Assembly (NCBI RefSeq): GCF_016464385.1
Contig: NZ_JADMLH010000011.1
Span: forward strand, 124,001 to 188,000
Reading direction: 5' to 3'
DNA: 64,000 nucleotides
Source: Nucisporomicrobium flavum
Lineage (GTDB): Bacteria > Actinomycetota > Actinomycetes > Mycobacteriales > Micromonosporaceae
Position 1 is the first letter of the stretch. Every line of letters starts with the position of its first letter. Position numbers and translations under genes: made by a program. The notes under the pieces were generated by a model, which was not told the origin of the DNA, did no database searches, and was given only the letters and a program-made list of their open reading frames with translations. Below, one piece after another: positions 37,059-45,567 of this stretch.

Positions 37059-37927
37059 GCGCGGTCCTTCAGTACGCCGTACAAGGGTTGGCGGCCGGCA
37101 GCTTCTACGCGCTGGCGGCGCTGGGGCTGGCGGTCATCTTCGGGGTCCTGGGCGTGGTGAACTTCGCGCACGGCGCGTTCTACATGCTCGGCGCGGTCGC
37201 CGCGGCGGTGCTGCTCGACACCCTCGATCTCACGCTGTGGTGGTCGCTGCTTGTCGTACCGGTGCTGATGTTCGGGTTCGGCCTCGTGGTCGAGCGGCTG
37301 CTCGTGCAGTGGCTGCTCCGGCTCGACCCGCTCTACAACCTTCTGCTCACCTTCGGCCTCACCCTGATCCTGGTGGAGCTGGTCAAGCAGCGGTACGGCG
37401 TCTCCGGCCTGCCGTACCAGCTGCCGGGCGGGCTGCAGGGACGGTTCGACGTGGCCGGCGTGGTGCTGCCGCGCTACCAACTGTTCGTCCTGCTGTTCTC
37501 GGTCGCGGTGTGTGCGCTCGTCTGGCTGACGATGACGCGCACGCGGATCGGCATGATCCTCCGGGCGGCGACCGAGAACCCGGAGCTCGCCCGGGCGCTG
37601 GGCATCAACGTGGGACGCTGGGTGGCGCCGGTCTTCGGCTTCGGCGTCGCGCTCGCCGGCCTGGCCGGGGTGCTCGCCGCGCCGTTCCGGGCGATCACCG
37701 CCGACATGGGCAACAACTTCGCCATCATCCTGTTCGCGGTCGTGGTCATCGGGGGCCTCGGGTCGATCGTCGGCGCGGTGGTCGCGGGCTTCCTGGTCGG
37801 CCTGGTCGAGGCCTTCGGCCAGGCGTACGCCCCGACGTTCGCGCAGATCCTCATCTTCGTCCTGATGGCCCTGGTCATTCTGATCAGGCCGGCCGGGCTG
37901 TTCGGACGTCAGGAGGCGACCACATGA
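37055..37927 (+). CDS. Branched-chain-type ABC importer permease (LivH-like)
   Basis: A 290-residue permease with about eight membrane segments. It begins with the typical GLAAGSFYALAALGLAVIFGV and LGVVNFAHGAFYMLGA, and contains GMILRAATENPELARALGIN, the coupling helix, and GLGSIVGAVVAG. It overlaps both neighbours by 4 bases, forming an uninterrupted translational chain. Confidence 0.93.
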   Translation: MSAVLQYAVQGLAAGSFYALAALGLAVIFGVLGVVNFAHGAFYMLGAVAAAVLLDTLDLTLWWSLLVVPVLMFGFGLVVERLLVQWLLRLDPLYNLLLTFGLTLILVELVKQRYGVSGLPYQLPGGLQGRFDVAGVVLPRYQLFVLLFSVAVCALVWLTMTRTRIGMILRAATENPELARALGINVGRWVAPVFGFGVALAGLAGVLAAPFRAITADMGNNFAIILFAVVVIGGLGSIVGAVVAGFLVGLVEAFGQAYAPTFAQILIFVLMALVILIRPAGLFGRQEATT

Positions 37928-39009
37928 CCCAGTCCGTGATCATCGAGGCCCCGGCCGACGGGGCCGACGTCCCGGTGACCGCGAGCCACCCGAGGGTGCG
38001 GTGGATCCTGCTGGCCGCCGGCCTGGTGGCAGCGCTGGCGCTGCCCTGGTTCCTCTACCCGCCGGTGGCGATGGACATCGTGGCGCTCGCGCTGTTCGCG
38101 ATCGCCCTGGACATCCTGCTCGGCTACACCGGCCTGCTCTCGTTCGGACACGCGGCGTTCTGGGGCAGTTCGGCGTACGTGAGCGGCCTGATCGCCACGC
38201 ACTACGGCGTACCGTTCCCGGTGGCGGTCGTCGGTGGCGCGGTCTTCGCGATGATTCTCGCGCTTCCCATCGGGTACGTGTCGGTGCGCCGCTCCGGCAT
38301 CTATTTCGCGATGGTCACCCTCGCCTTCGCGCAAATGGTCTACTTCGTCGGCTACCAGTGGAGCGACCTGACCGGCGGCGAGAACGGGTTGCAGGGCGTA
38401 CCCCGGTCGTTCTTCGGCCTCGAACTGGTGGAGACCGATTCGTTCTACTTCTATTACGCGGCCCTGCCGATCCTGCTGTTCGGCATGTGGGCGGCGTGGC
38501 GGATCGTGCACTCGCCGTTCGGGCGAGTCCTGGTGTCGATCCGCGACAACACGCCGCGCGCCCGAGCGCTCGGCTACGACGTCGACAAGTACAAGGCCCT
38601 CGCCTTCGTCCTCTCCGCGGGGTTGACCGGCCTGGCGGGTGGGGTGTTCGCGATCAGCCACCGATTCGTCGCGCTGACCGAACTGCACTGGACCACCTCG
38701 GGCGACGTCGTGCTGATGACGGTTCTCGGCGGTATCGGCACGCTGTGGGGCGGCATCGTGGGCGCCTTCCTGAACGTGACGCTCGCCGATTACCTCGCGT
38801 CCTCCGGCTTCGGCGGCATCGACCTGATCACCGGTTCGGTCTTCGTCCTCGTGGTGCTGCTGTTCCGCCGCGGGGTCTGGGGAACCGTCCGCCACCAGTG
38901 GAATGTCCGGCGGCTGCGACGTGCGGCGGCGCGCCGCGCCGCGCCGAGTTACAGTTCGCCGGATCGCAGTTCGCGCCACCCAGCGTCAGGAGAGGGCACC
39001 GGTCGGTGA
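37924..39009 (+). CDS. Branched-chain-type ABC importer permease (LivM-like)
   Basis: A 361-residue permease. Membrane segments include the LivM phrase YTGLLSFGHAAFWGSSAYVS, followed by RRSGIYFAMVTLAFAQM, TGGENGLQGVPR and RVLVSIRDNTPRARALGYD (coupling loop). ATG 37924 overlaps the LivH-like stop, and its own stop overlaps the TetR GTG. The hydrophilic C-terminal tail is basic. Confidence 0.93.
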   Translation: MTQSVIIEAPADGADVPVTASHPRVRWILLAAGLVAALALPWFLYPPVAMDIVALALFAIALDILLGYTGLLSFGHAAFWGSSAYVSGLIATHYGVPFPVAVVGGAVFAMILALPIGYVSVRRSGIYFAMVTLAFAQMVYFVGYQWSDLTGGENGLQGVPRSFFGLELVETDSFYFYYAALPILLFGMWAAWRIVHSPFGRVLVSIRDNTPRARALGYDVDKYKALAFVLSAGLTGLAGGVFAISHRFVALTELHWTTSGDVVLMTVLGGIGTLWGGIVGAFLNVTLADYLASSGFGGIDLITGSVFVLVVLLFRRGVWGTVRHQWNVRRLRRAAARRAAPSYSSPDRSSRHPASGEGTGR

Positions 39010-39686
39010 CTTCGCGGAAAATACTGGACACCAAGTATCGGATCTCGGAAACGGCGATGGCCTTGTTCCTGAAGGAGGGGTACGCGAACGTCACGGTCGA
39101 AGCCGTCGCCGATGCCTCCAGCGTGTCCCGCCGTACCGTTTTCCGGTATTTCGCGAGCAAGGACGAACTGGTGTTCCCCGACCACACCGAACGCCTCGGG
39201 CTGGTCGAACGGTGTCTCGCGGCCGCCCCGGAAGGTACCGATCCGGTAGATGCCGTCATCATGGCCACCGAGGAGTCGCTCCGTGAATTCCTCAGCCGCC
39301 CCGAACTCGTCCTGCGGCGATACAAACTGACGCGCATCGTGCCCGAGTTGCGCAGGCGGGAGGTCGTCGAACACGAACGGTACGTGGCGCTGACCCGGTC
39401 ATACTTGCGCGATCATCTCCCGCCCGACGCGCCCCCGTTCCAGCCGATGGCCCTAGCCGCCCTCATCGACGCGATCCACCGGTCGGCGCTCGGCAACTGG
39501 GTACGTGAGGGCGGCGCCACCGATCCCGAAGCGGAACTGGCAGCGGGCATGGAATGGGTGCGCCGCATGATGATGCACCAGTCGGCGTTCTCGTCCGCTC
39601 CGCTGCTTCTCGCGGTCCTTCCCGACACGCCGCAGACCCGCCAGGTGTTGACGTCGCTGAAGGCCGCCGGGCAGGAACTACCCTGA
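39006..39686 (+). CDS. TetR-family transcriptional regulator
   Basis: A 226-residue repressor. The N-terminal helix-turn-helix (about 8-55) carries AMALFLKEGYANVTVEAVAD and SRRTVFRYFASKDEL. The all-helical C-terminal ligand domain is about 150 residues. GTG 39006 overlaps the permease stop (GTGA), with AGGAGAG upstream. As the last gene of the tannase/importer operon it probably regulates that operon in response to the imported compound or its CoA ester. Confidence 0.9.
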   Translation: MTSRKILDTKYRISETAMALFLKEGYANVTVEAVADASSVSRRTVFRYFASKDELVFPDHTERLGLVERCLAAAPEGTDPVDAVIMATEESLREFLSRPELVLRRYKLTRIVPELRRREVVEHERYVALTRSYLRDHLPPDAPPFQPMALAALIDAIHRSALGNWVREGGATDPEAELAAGMEWVRRMMMHQSAFSSAPLLLAVLPDTPQTRQVLTSLKAAGQELP

Positions 39687-40053
39687 CCGCGTGGGTCGCC
39701 TGCCCAGAGAAGGGGCCCCATGTCATCGGCTACGGTCGTCAGCGGCGAGTCAGGCCGTCGACCTGTTTCACGAAGGTGCTGCGCTCGCCTTCCCGGTTGC
39801 CGCACAAGAGCCGTTGCGCCCTCAGCAAGACTCGTACTAGCTGAGCCCGGGCCAACGGACATGACTCCAAGCCGTCTCCGCCCGACCCCGCACTGACGTA
39901 GCGGGCGGCAGGCTCATTCGAGCTGGTCAGCGCCAGGGCCAGTGCGGGGAGCGCCGTCGACAGCGTGCCAGGGGGAGTGGGCGGGCTGGCCGGCGAACCA
40001 CGCTGGGCGGCACGGACGCCGTCAACGTGACTCGCCGGTGCACTTCCGGTCGA
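39687..40053. other. Gene-free intergenic stretch
   Basis: This 367-base convergent gap holds no reading frame with recognisable content, no tRNA and no clear terminator. A GGGGCCCC block sits at about 39713, and the frames that are open look like random GC-rich translations. Confidence 0.5.
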
Positions 40054-40845
40054 TCAGAGTTGTACCGTCCGGCTCGCTCGGGCCCGGATTGTTTCCGCCC
40101 GCTGCACGTCGACGTACTCCGCGACCGCCACCGCGTCCGCCTGCCCGTGCTGGAAAGCGGCTGTCTCACCGCGTACCGTTGCCTGCCAGGGTGTTGTTCC
40201 TGAGCAGGACACCTCGCTGCGGTACGAGCCGACGGCCGCCCGCCGTCCTTGTTGCTGGTGCAGGGTTCCGTTGACCGTCAGGTTCACCGGGCGTGAGCAA
40301 GTGACCGTGCCGTGCAGGACGGCCGCGCCGCTGGTGACGGAGCCGGTCGCGTCGATCGTGATGGCCAGGGTCACCCGCGGCGGCAGGGCGTAGCCGTGCA
40401 GGACCAGCGTGCCGGCCGGGGATTCCGGGAACGCGCCGACCATGATGTGGTACGTGACGCCGGCCTGCGCGGTGAAGGCGATGCGTGACTGCAGGCTGCC
40501 CGAGTCGTCGTTGCAGGCGACCTGTTCGAGCGAGCCTCGCGGGCCGGTCCAGGCGGACAGCACCGTGTCGTAGTCGCTGCCGGAGGTGTCCACGCCGATC
40601 TCCGTCGTGGCGGAAAGCGTCACCGAGTACCAGACCGTGTGGGCCGGCGGGGCGATGCATTCCGGGTCGTCGGCAGCCTCGGTGGCTTCCGACGTGTCCT
40701 GTGTCGTCTCGAACGGCACAGCGGTGAATGCGACGGCGTTGTCGAAGTCGTCGTTGGCCGGGGGCGCCGCGACGGCCGGCGACGGCGCGAGGAGCACCAG
40801 GCCGAGCGCCAGTGCCGCGGCCAGGGTTGTCTTCACCTGTCTCAT
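40054..40845 (-). CDS. Secreted hypothetical protein with PPC-like domain
   Basis: A 263-residue exported protein. The signal peptide MRQVKTTLAAALALGLVLLA ends near AVAA. The mature N-terminal part, with ANDDFDNAVAF, HTVWYSVTLSATTEIGVDTS, SDYDTVLSAWTG and SRIAFTAQAGVTYHIMVG, resembles bacterial pre-peptidase C-terminal (PPC) or proprotein-type beta domains. The last 100 residues are unrecognised. ATG 40845 has GAGAGGTGA upstream; a GTG at 40854 is less likely. It follows the BNR-repeat gene by 5 bases, so both are probably secreted together. Confidence 0.72.
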   Translation of the reverse strand: MRQVKTTLAAALALGLVLLAPSPAVAAPPANDDFDNAVAFTAVPFETTQDTSEATEAADDPECIAPPAHTVWYSVTLSATTEIGVDTSGSDYDTVLSAWTGPRGSLEQVACNDDSGSLQSRIAFTAQAGVTYHIMVGAFPESPAGTLVLHGYALPPRVTLAITIDATGSVTSGAAVLHGTVTCSRPVNLTVNGTLHQQQGRRAAVGSYRSEVSCSGTTPWQATVRGETAAFQHGQADAVAVAEYVDVQRAETIRARASRTVQL

Positions 40846-40850
40846 GGCTG

Positions 40851-42596
40851 TCACCTCTCGAACTTGCGCTGGCCGACGTTCGCGTCACCGAGCGCGTTGT
40901 CGCCCCAGGCCGCGATGGCGCCGGGGTTGCGGCCTGTGGCGTCCGTGGCGATGGCGATGTAGTCGCCCATGTAGGCGGGGTTCACGACCACGTCCTGCCA
41001 ACCGGTGACCGGTGGGAACTGGGTCGCCGTGGCGCGCCTGTTCGACCAGGTCGCGCCGCCGTCGCCCGAGCGGGCGACGAACGTGTCGATCAGGAAGTTG
41101 CGGTCGTCGCGCCGGCGGTCGTAGTAGGTGGTCCAGACGGCGCCGGTGCTGTCGACGTCCACCGCGGGGAACCATTGGTCGATGCCGAGGGCGGGGTCGT
41201 CGTTGTTGACGCGTACGGGTGCCGACCAGGTCGTTCCGCCGTCGGTGGACCGGACGACCTGGATGTCGCCGAAGCAGTAGGTGGCCGATGCGTTGCAGAA
41301 GCCGGCCGGGTCGGGTTTCTGCCGGGCGCTCCCGTCGTGGTAGGTCACGTAGACCGTGCCGCGTCGCGGCCCGCGGCTCTGGTCGACCGCGAGGCCCTGC
41401 AGGTCCAGCCCGGTGCGGAACTGTCCTTGCAGGACGTTGCCGTCGCCGATGCCGGTGACGGGGGCGACCGTCGCGGCGGGGGCGAAGGTGGCGCCGAGGT
41501 CGGCCGACCGGCGGATCCGGATCTCGCGGGCGGCGCCGTCGGCGGCGAAGCGTTCCCAGCCCACGTACACGGTGTCGCCGGGGCCGGTCTCGACCTGGGC
41601 GGCCTGCAGCGAGGCGTCGAGTTCGCAGGCCTCGTCGAGGATCGCCGGAGTGGTCCAGGTCCGGCCGCCGTCGGTGGACCGGACATACTCCAGGGCGAAG
41701 TGCGCCTGGTCCGGGCAGGGACCGCCGGCGCCGGCGAGGCCGGTGAGATCGATGTCGAGGTACGCGACGTGGAGTACGTCGTCGGACGCCGCCGAGGTGG
41801 GTCCCGGTTCGACCGCCATCCACGGTTTGTCGAGGAAGTGCAGCTCGGCGTCCTTGGCGGAGGCGGCCACGGCCGGCGCGAAGGTGGTGCCGCCGTCCGT
41901 GGAGGCCGAGACGGTTATGTCGCTGGTGCCGGATGTGCCGCCGGGCGCGGTGTCCACGGCGAGCGAGGCGAAGTAGAAGTTCTGCGGGCTGGTGCACCCG
42001 ATGACCGGGTCACCGAGCAGGTCGCGGAACATCAGGGTGCCGGGGATCGGGTCGGCGACCAGCGCCCCCCGGTCGGTGTAGTGGCGGCCGGCGTCGGTGG
42101 AGCGGGCCCAGCCGTTGAAGCTGAGGCTGCCGCTGGGGCTCTCCGCGAGGAAGGCGGTCGACACGAAGCTGCCCGAGTCGTTCCAGCCGATCAGCGCGTT
42201 CGACCCGCACCAGCCCGCCGTGGTCTCGCTCTGCGTCATACCGGTGAGCCGGCTGTAGAAGTCTTCCGCCGCGTACGTGTCGTTGGCGAATCCGGGGCGA
42301 GCGGCGCGCGGACCCTGCACCCGGACGCCCTGCCGCTGCCGGGCGGCGGCCAAGTCCCGCAGGTCGTCGCTGTCCTCGGCGAGTTTGAGCAGCGTCTGCC
42401 CGCCGGCGGAGAGGCGTTGCACCACCTCCGGTCGCAGCCGTTCGAGGTAGTTCTCGCCGTACTTCGTCAGGATCGCCAGGTGCTCACCCAGCGACATCGT
42501 GGGTGGTGCGGCCTGCCCGGAGCCGGCGGGGGTCATCGCCGCTATCAGTACGGTGGCCGCCAGGGCACCGCCCACCCGATTCCATGATCGTCTCAC
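40851..42596 (-). CDS. Secreted BNR-repeat (sialidase-like) protein
   Basis: A 581-residue exported protein. GTG 42596 has an ideal GGAGG 6 bases upstream and starts a signal peptide with Arg-rich start (RRSWNRVGGALAATVL, cut near GQA). The body contains repeated Asp-box-like units: STDAGRHY, STDGGTTFAP, STDGGRTWTT, SADLGATFAP, STDGGTTWSAP and SGDGGATWSN. This fits a six-bladed propeller of the sialidase superfamily, but the catalytic Arg triad and Asp/Tyr were not established, so hydrolase activity is uncertain. It forms an operon with the PPC-like protein. Confidence 0.75.
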   Translation of the reverse strand: MRRSWNRVGGALAATVLIAAMTPAGSGQAAPPTMSLGEHLAILTKYGENYLERLRPEVVQRLSAGGQTLLKLAEDSDDLRDLAAARQRQGVRVQGPRAARPGFANDTYAAEDFYSRLTGMTQSETTAGWCGSNALIGWNDSGSFVSTAFLAESPSGSLSFNGWARSTDAGRHYTDRGALVADPIPGTLMFRDLLGDPVIGCTSPQNFYFASLAVDTAPGGTSGTSDITVSASTDGGTTFAPAVAASAKDAELHFLDKPWMAVEPGPTSAASDDVLHVAYLDIDLTGLAGAGGPCPDQAHFALEYVRSTDGGRTWTTPAILDEACELDASLQAAQVETGPGDTVYVGWERFAADGAAREIRIRRSADLGATFAPAATVAPVTGIGDGNVLQGQFRTGLDLQGLAVDQSRGPRRGTVYVTYHDGSARQKPDPAGFCNASATYCFGDIQVVRSTDGGTTWSAPVRVNNDDPALGIDQWFPAVDVDSTGAVWTTYYDRRRDDRNFLIDTFVARSGDGGATWSNRRATATQFPPVTGWQDVVVNPAYMGDYIAIATDATGRNPGAIAAWGDNALGDANVGQRKFER

Positions 42597-42807
42597 GTGC
42601 GTCCTCCAGCCTGCGTCGTGCGACCCGCGACGACGGGGCAGAGGCATCGGAAGGGATCCGGCTTCCCAGGCGGTGCGCGCTGCCCCGGGAACCGGTCGGC
42701 ACTGCGCTGCAACGTTTCGGTGGCGATCGATGCTTGCACGCGGGCGCCCGGCTCGGCTGTCCAGCAGCCGACACCGGGCGCCCGCGGACGCCAGTCCTGG
42801 TCGGACG

Positions 42808-42980
42808 GTCGAGGATCACGATGTCGCGGAACGAGACCACGTCCTGTGGGGCGCCGTGAGCCTGGACGTCGATGTAGCCCACGGGAGCTCGAGTCGGGGT
42901 TGTCGGGGCGGCCCCGGAACGGCAGGCCGGGCACGTTGTCGTACACGTTGATCACCACGCCGTTGCGGGTCACATGGTTT
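42808..42980 (-). pseudogene. Relic of a DUF1080-type (3-keto-disaccharide hydrolase) gene end
   Basis: One minus-strand frame gives NHVTRNGVVINVYDNVPG and then GRPDNPDSSSRG. After a one-base shift near 42880 another frame gives GYIDVQAHGAPQDVVSFRDI. Together these read as the C-terminal end of a DUF1080 domain, which normally finishes with a GYIGLQNHG...VSFRNI-like phrase. The upstream part is missing. The remaining gap to 43217 contains no recognisable gene. Confidence 0.6.
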
Positions 42981-43217
42981 CCGGGGCGCTCTCTTCGGCG
43001 CTCGCCCGCGTGCCGACCGCCTCGACCGGTGCGCCGGCGGTCCTCCGGCGGCTGGGCCACCCCGTTGCAGAGGTGAAGAACGCCGTGCGCGGCCGCAGTT
43101 TCAGTAGAGGCTGTCGACGTGCTTCGCGGGCGTGCGGCAAGTGAGGAAGCAAGGCGTCCACATAGCGGCAATTCGGCTCGCTGAAAATGTGTTACGTACG
43201 TCAGCCTCGATCGATGG

Positions 43218-43246
43218 TTGATACGCCGGAAATCTTCTGACAATAT
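43218..43246 (+). promoter_or_regulatory. Sigma-70-like promoter TTGATA-N17-CAATAT
   Basis: TTGATA (43218-43223) and CAATAT (43241-43246) are separated by 17 bases, a good vegetative promoter for an actinomycete. The start point would be near 43253, directly before a CebR-type operator. It points towards the CBM2 relic and the GH27 gene. Confidence 0.6.
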
Positions 43247-43259
43247 TTGCCCATCTCGA

Positions 43260-43273
43260 TGGGAGCGCTCCCA
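43260..43273. promoter_or_regulatory. CebR-type operator TGGGAGCGCTCCCA
   Basis: This perfect 14-bp palindrome is identical to the binding site established for CebR, the LacI-family cellobiose-responsive repressor of Streptomyces. It lies just downstream of the predicted transcription start, a position where a bound repressor blocks transcription. No cebR gene is in this window. Confidence 0.75.
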
Positions 43274-43295
43274 GCTAGTCCGTGTGCGAGGTGTC

Positions 43296-43463
43296 ATGCG
43301 CCAATCCGTGTCCGGGCGCCGGCTGCCGGTGGCCGCCGCCACGGCTGATGTGGTCACAGCCGTCGCCGGCGTCGCGGCCACCCACCTCCCATGCCGTACC
43401 TATGCCGTCAACAATCAGCGGCCCGGCGGCTTCATCGCGAACGTGAGCCACCGGCCTCGGTGA
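43296..43463 (+). pseudogene. Relic of a secreted CBM2-containing protein start
   Basis: A 55-codon frame starts with a signal-peptide-like MRQSVSGRRLPVAAATADVV. It continues into YAVNNQRPGGFIANVS, which resembles the opening of family 2 cellulose-binding modules (TNQWPGGFTANVTV type), and then ends at a stop. It appears to be the remaining 5' end of a cellulase-like gene whose promoter and operator survive upstream. A functional short peptide cannot be excluded. Confidence 0.55.
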
Positions 43464-43539
43464 ATTCAACGCTGAGCGTACGCATGCGGTCTCTCCACTG
43501 TATGCGCGCAGACTCCCGCTTTCACACGGAGGAACCCAC

Positions 43540-45153
43540 ATGACTTCTTGGACGCGTCGCCGGCTTCTGGCCGCCGGGTTGACGATCGGCTCGCTGGTGG
43601 CCGCCGGGGCTGTCTTCGCCCTGTCCGTACCCTCCGCGCAGGCGCTGGAGAACGGCGTCGCCCGGACGCCGCCGATGGGCTGGAACAGCTGGAACACGTT
43701 CGGATGCAACATCAATGAGACGCTGATCCGGCAGATGGCGGACGCCATTGTTTCGTCCGGCATGAGTGATCTTGGATATAAGTACGTGGTGGTGGACGAC
43801 TGCTGGTTCAATCCCAATCGGGATTCGTCCGGTAATCTGCAGGGTGATCCGTCGCGGTTCCCGAGTGGAATGAAGTCGCTGGGGGACTATTTGCATGCCA
43901 AGGGGTTGAAGTTCGGCCTGTACGAGGTGCCGGGCACCAAAACCTGTGCGCAGGGGACGGGTGGTTATCCGGGGGCGACCGGCAGCCAGGGTCACGAGGC
44001 GCAGGACGCCCGGCAGTTCGCCTCGTGGGGGGTGGACTATCTCAAGTACGACTACTGCTCGGGCAGCGGCACGATCAACGATCAGGTAGCCACGTTCGCG
44101 AAGATGCGGGATGCGTTGGCGGCGACCGGCCGGCCGATCGTGTACAGCATCAATCCGAACAGTTTCCACTGCTGTACCGGTCCGCAGCGGAACTGGGGCG
44201 ATGTGGCCAACCTGTGGCGCACCACGGAGGACATCACCAACAAGTGGGACACCGGGAATACCAACGGGTATCCGATGGGCATCCAGAACATCGTCAACGT
44301 CACGGTGCCGCTGGCCGGTAACGCCCGGCCGGGAGCGTTCAACGACCCGGACATGATGGAGGTCGGCCGAGGCGGGCTGACCGACACCGAGCAGCGTAGT
44401 CATTTCGCGTTGTGGGCGATGATGGCCTCGCCGTTGATCGCGGGCAACGACATACGGTCGATGTCCTCGGCGACGCAGACGATTCTCAAGAATGCGAACC
44501 TGGTTGCGATCAATCAGGACAGTCTGGCGGTGCAGGCGACACAGGTGTCCAACGACGGTTCCCGGCGGGTGCTGGCCAAGAAGCTGGCCAACGGAGACGT
44601 CGCGGTGGCGTTGTTCAACCAGAGCGGCAGTGCCACCACGATCAGCACCACGGCCGCGGCGATCGGCATGTCGGGCAGCTCGTTCACCCTGCGCGACGCG
44701 TGGAGCAACGCCACCAGCACCACGACCGGCGCGATCTCGGCCAGCGTCCCGTCCCACGGCACCATCGTCTACCGCGTCAGCAGGACCGACACGCCCAGTT
44801 CACCTCCGCCGGCCTCGGAGCCGCCGCCGGCCGCCGGCAGCTGCCGGGTCAGTGACACGATCAGCGCCTGGAACACCGGCCTGACCTCCAACCTCACCAT
44901 CACCAACACCGGCACGACCGCCATCAGCGGCTGGTCCCTGGCGTTCACGCTGCCGAGTGGCCAAACCATCACCTCCGGCTGGAACGCCACCTATTCACCC
45001 AGCGCGGGCCAAGTGACGGCCAGGAACGTCTCCTACAACGGCGACCTCGCACCGAACGCGTCCCTGACGATCGGTTTCCAAGCCGACCACACCGGCAACG
45101 CCGCCGCCCCGACCTCGTTCACCTTGAACGGCGCCAGCTGCACAGTCGCCTGA
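43540..45153 (+). CDS. Secreted GH27 alpha-galactosidase with CBM2
   Basis: A 537-residue exported enzyme. The N-terminus TRRRLLAAG followed by a hydrophobic core is compatible with a Tat signal. The GH27 (beta/alpha)8 domain starts ARTPPMGWNSWNTFGC, with nucleophile Asp171 in YLKYDYC and acid/base Asp231 in WRTTEDI; GAFNDPDMMEVG is also conserved. A beta-sandwich, a Pro/Ser linker and a C-terminal CBM2 (about 435-537, bounded by Cys) follow. GGAGGAAC precedes the ATG. It removes galactose (or beta-L-arabinopyranose) side chains from polysaccharide bound through the CBM. Transcription may come from the CebR-type promoter upstream. Confidence 0.93.
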   Translation: MTSWTRRRLLAAGLTIGSLVAAGAVFALSVPSAQALENGVARTPPMGWNSWNTFGCNINETLIRQMADAIVSSGMSDLGYKYVVVDDCWFNPNRDSSGNLQGDPSRFPSGMKSLGDYLHAKGLKFGLYEVPGTKTCAQGTGGYPGATGSQGHEAQDARQFASWGVDYLKYDYCSGSGTINDQVATFAKMRDALAATGRPIVYSINPNSFHCCTGPQRNWGDVANLWRTTEDITNKWDTGNTNGYPMGIQNIVNVTVPLAGNARPGAFNDPDMMEVGRGGLTDTEQRSHFALWAMMASPLIAGNDIRSMSSATQTILKNANLVAINQDSLAVQATQVSNDGSRRVLAKKLANGDVAVALFNQSGSATTISTTAAAIGMSGSSFTLRDAWSNATSTTTGAISASVPSHGTIVYRVSRTDTPSSPPPASEPPPAAGSCRVSDTISAWNTGLTSNLTITNTGTTAISGWSLAFTLPSGQTITSGWNATYSPSAGQVTARNVSYNGDLAPNASLTIGFQADHTGNAAAPTSFTLNGASCTVA

Positions 45154-45165
45154 TCGCCGGACCGA

Positions 45166-45198
45166 GCGCGGCCTGGAACCAGCGGTTTCAGGCCGCGC
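45166..45198 (+). terminator. Terminator hairpin after GH27 gene
   Basis: GCGCGGCCTG and CAGGCCGCGC form a perfect 10-bp stem, extended inside by AACC/GGTT. It begins 13 bases after the GH27 stop. Confidence 0.8.
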
Positions 45199-45339
45199 CG
45201 CCCAGAGTCGAGCAAGCGGTGGCGCCGCTCGTGGCGCCGTCGGTGTGGCCTGCTGACGCGCGGGCTACGGCGTACCCATGCAACTTCTCGCCGATACGGA
45301 CCCACAGGTGGTCGGAGGGAACATCAGCCTGACACCGAA

Positions 45340-45564
45340 GTGGCCATCGGCGGCGCGGGCGCGGTTCGGGTTCACCTGCCCGGATCGACACAAACGAAAG
45401 CCCCATGCGCTGACTTGCTGCGCACGGGGCAATGGTCGTGTCCGGAGCCCAACACGCGACCCCGGCCTAAGGATGATCTCCGTGGAGATAAGTGGTGTCC
45501 GAGGCCTAACACTCGAGATACGCCCACGGTGCTCGCCGCGAAGGCTCTGGCGAGTGCATGGTGA
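45340..45564 (+). CDS. Small ORF with a duplicated WxCPxPNTR motif
   Basis: A possible 74-residue protein (GTG start) containing WSCPEPNTRPRP and, 22 residues later, WCPRPNTRDTP. The paired Trp-Cys-Pro-x-Pro-Asn units look like half zinc knuckles that have lost their second cysteines. Codons here (cct, aag, gat, aga-like) are poorer in GC than the neighbours, suggesting foreign origin. It has no clear ribosome site and lies next to a recombinase relic, so it may be a fragment. No family recognised. Confidence 0.3.
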   Translation: MAIGGAGAVRVHLPGSTQTKAPCADLLRTGQWSCPEPNTRPRPKDDLRGDKWCPRPNTRDTPTVLAAKALASAW

Positions 45565-45567
45565 TGG

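Noticed and set aside
39413-39862. A 149-codon minus-strand frame after the TetR gene
   Set aside because: Half of it is antisense to TetR, and the remainder has no motif, ribosome site or sensible hydrophobic pattern.
42593-43381. A 262-codon minus-strand frame upstream of the BNR gene
   Set aside because: Only a short part matches a known domain (DUF1080 end), and it needs a frameshift to continue. The rest is unrecognised, so it was treated as a relic and not a gene.
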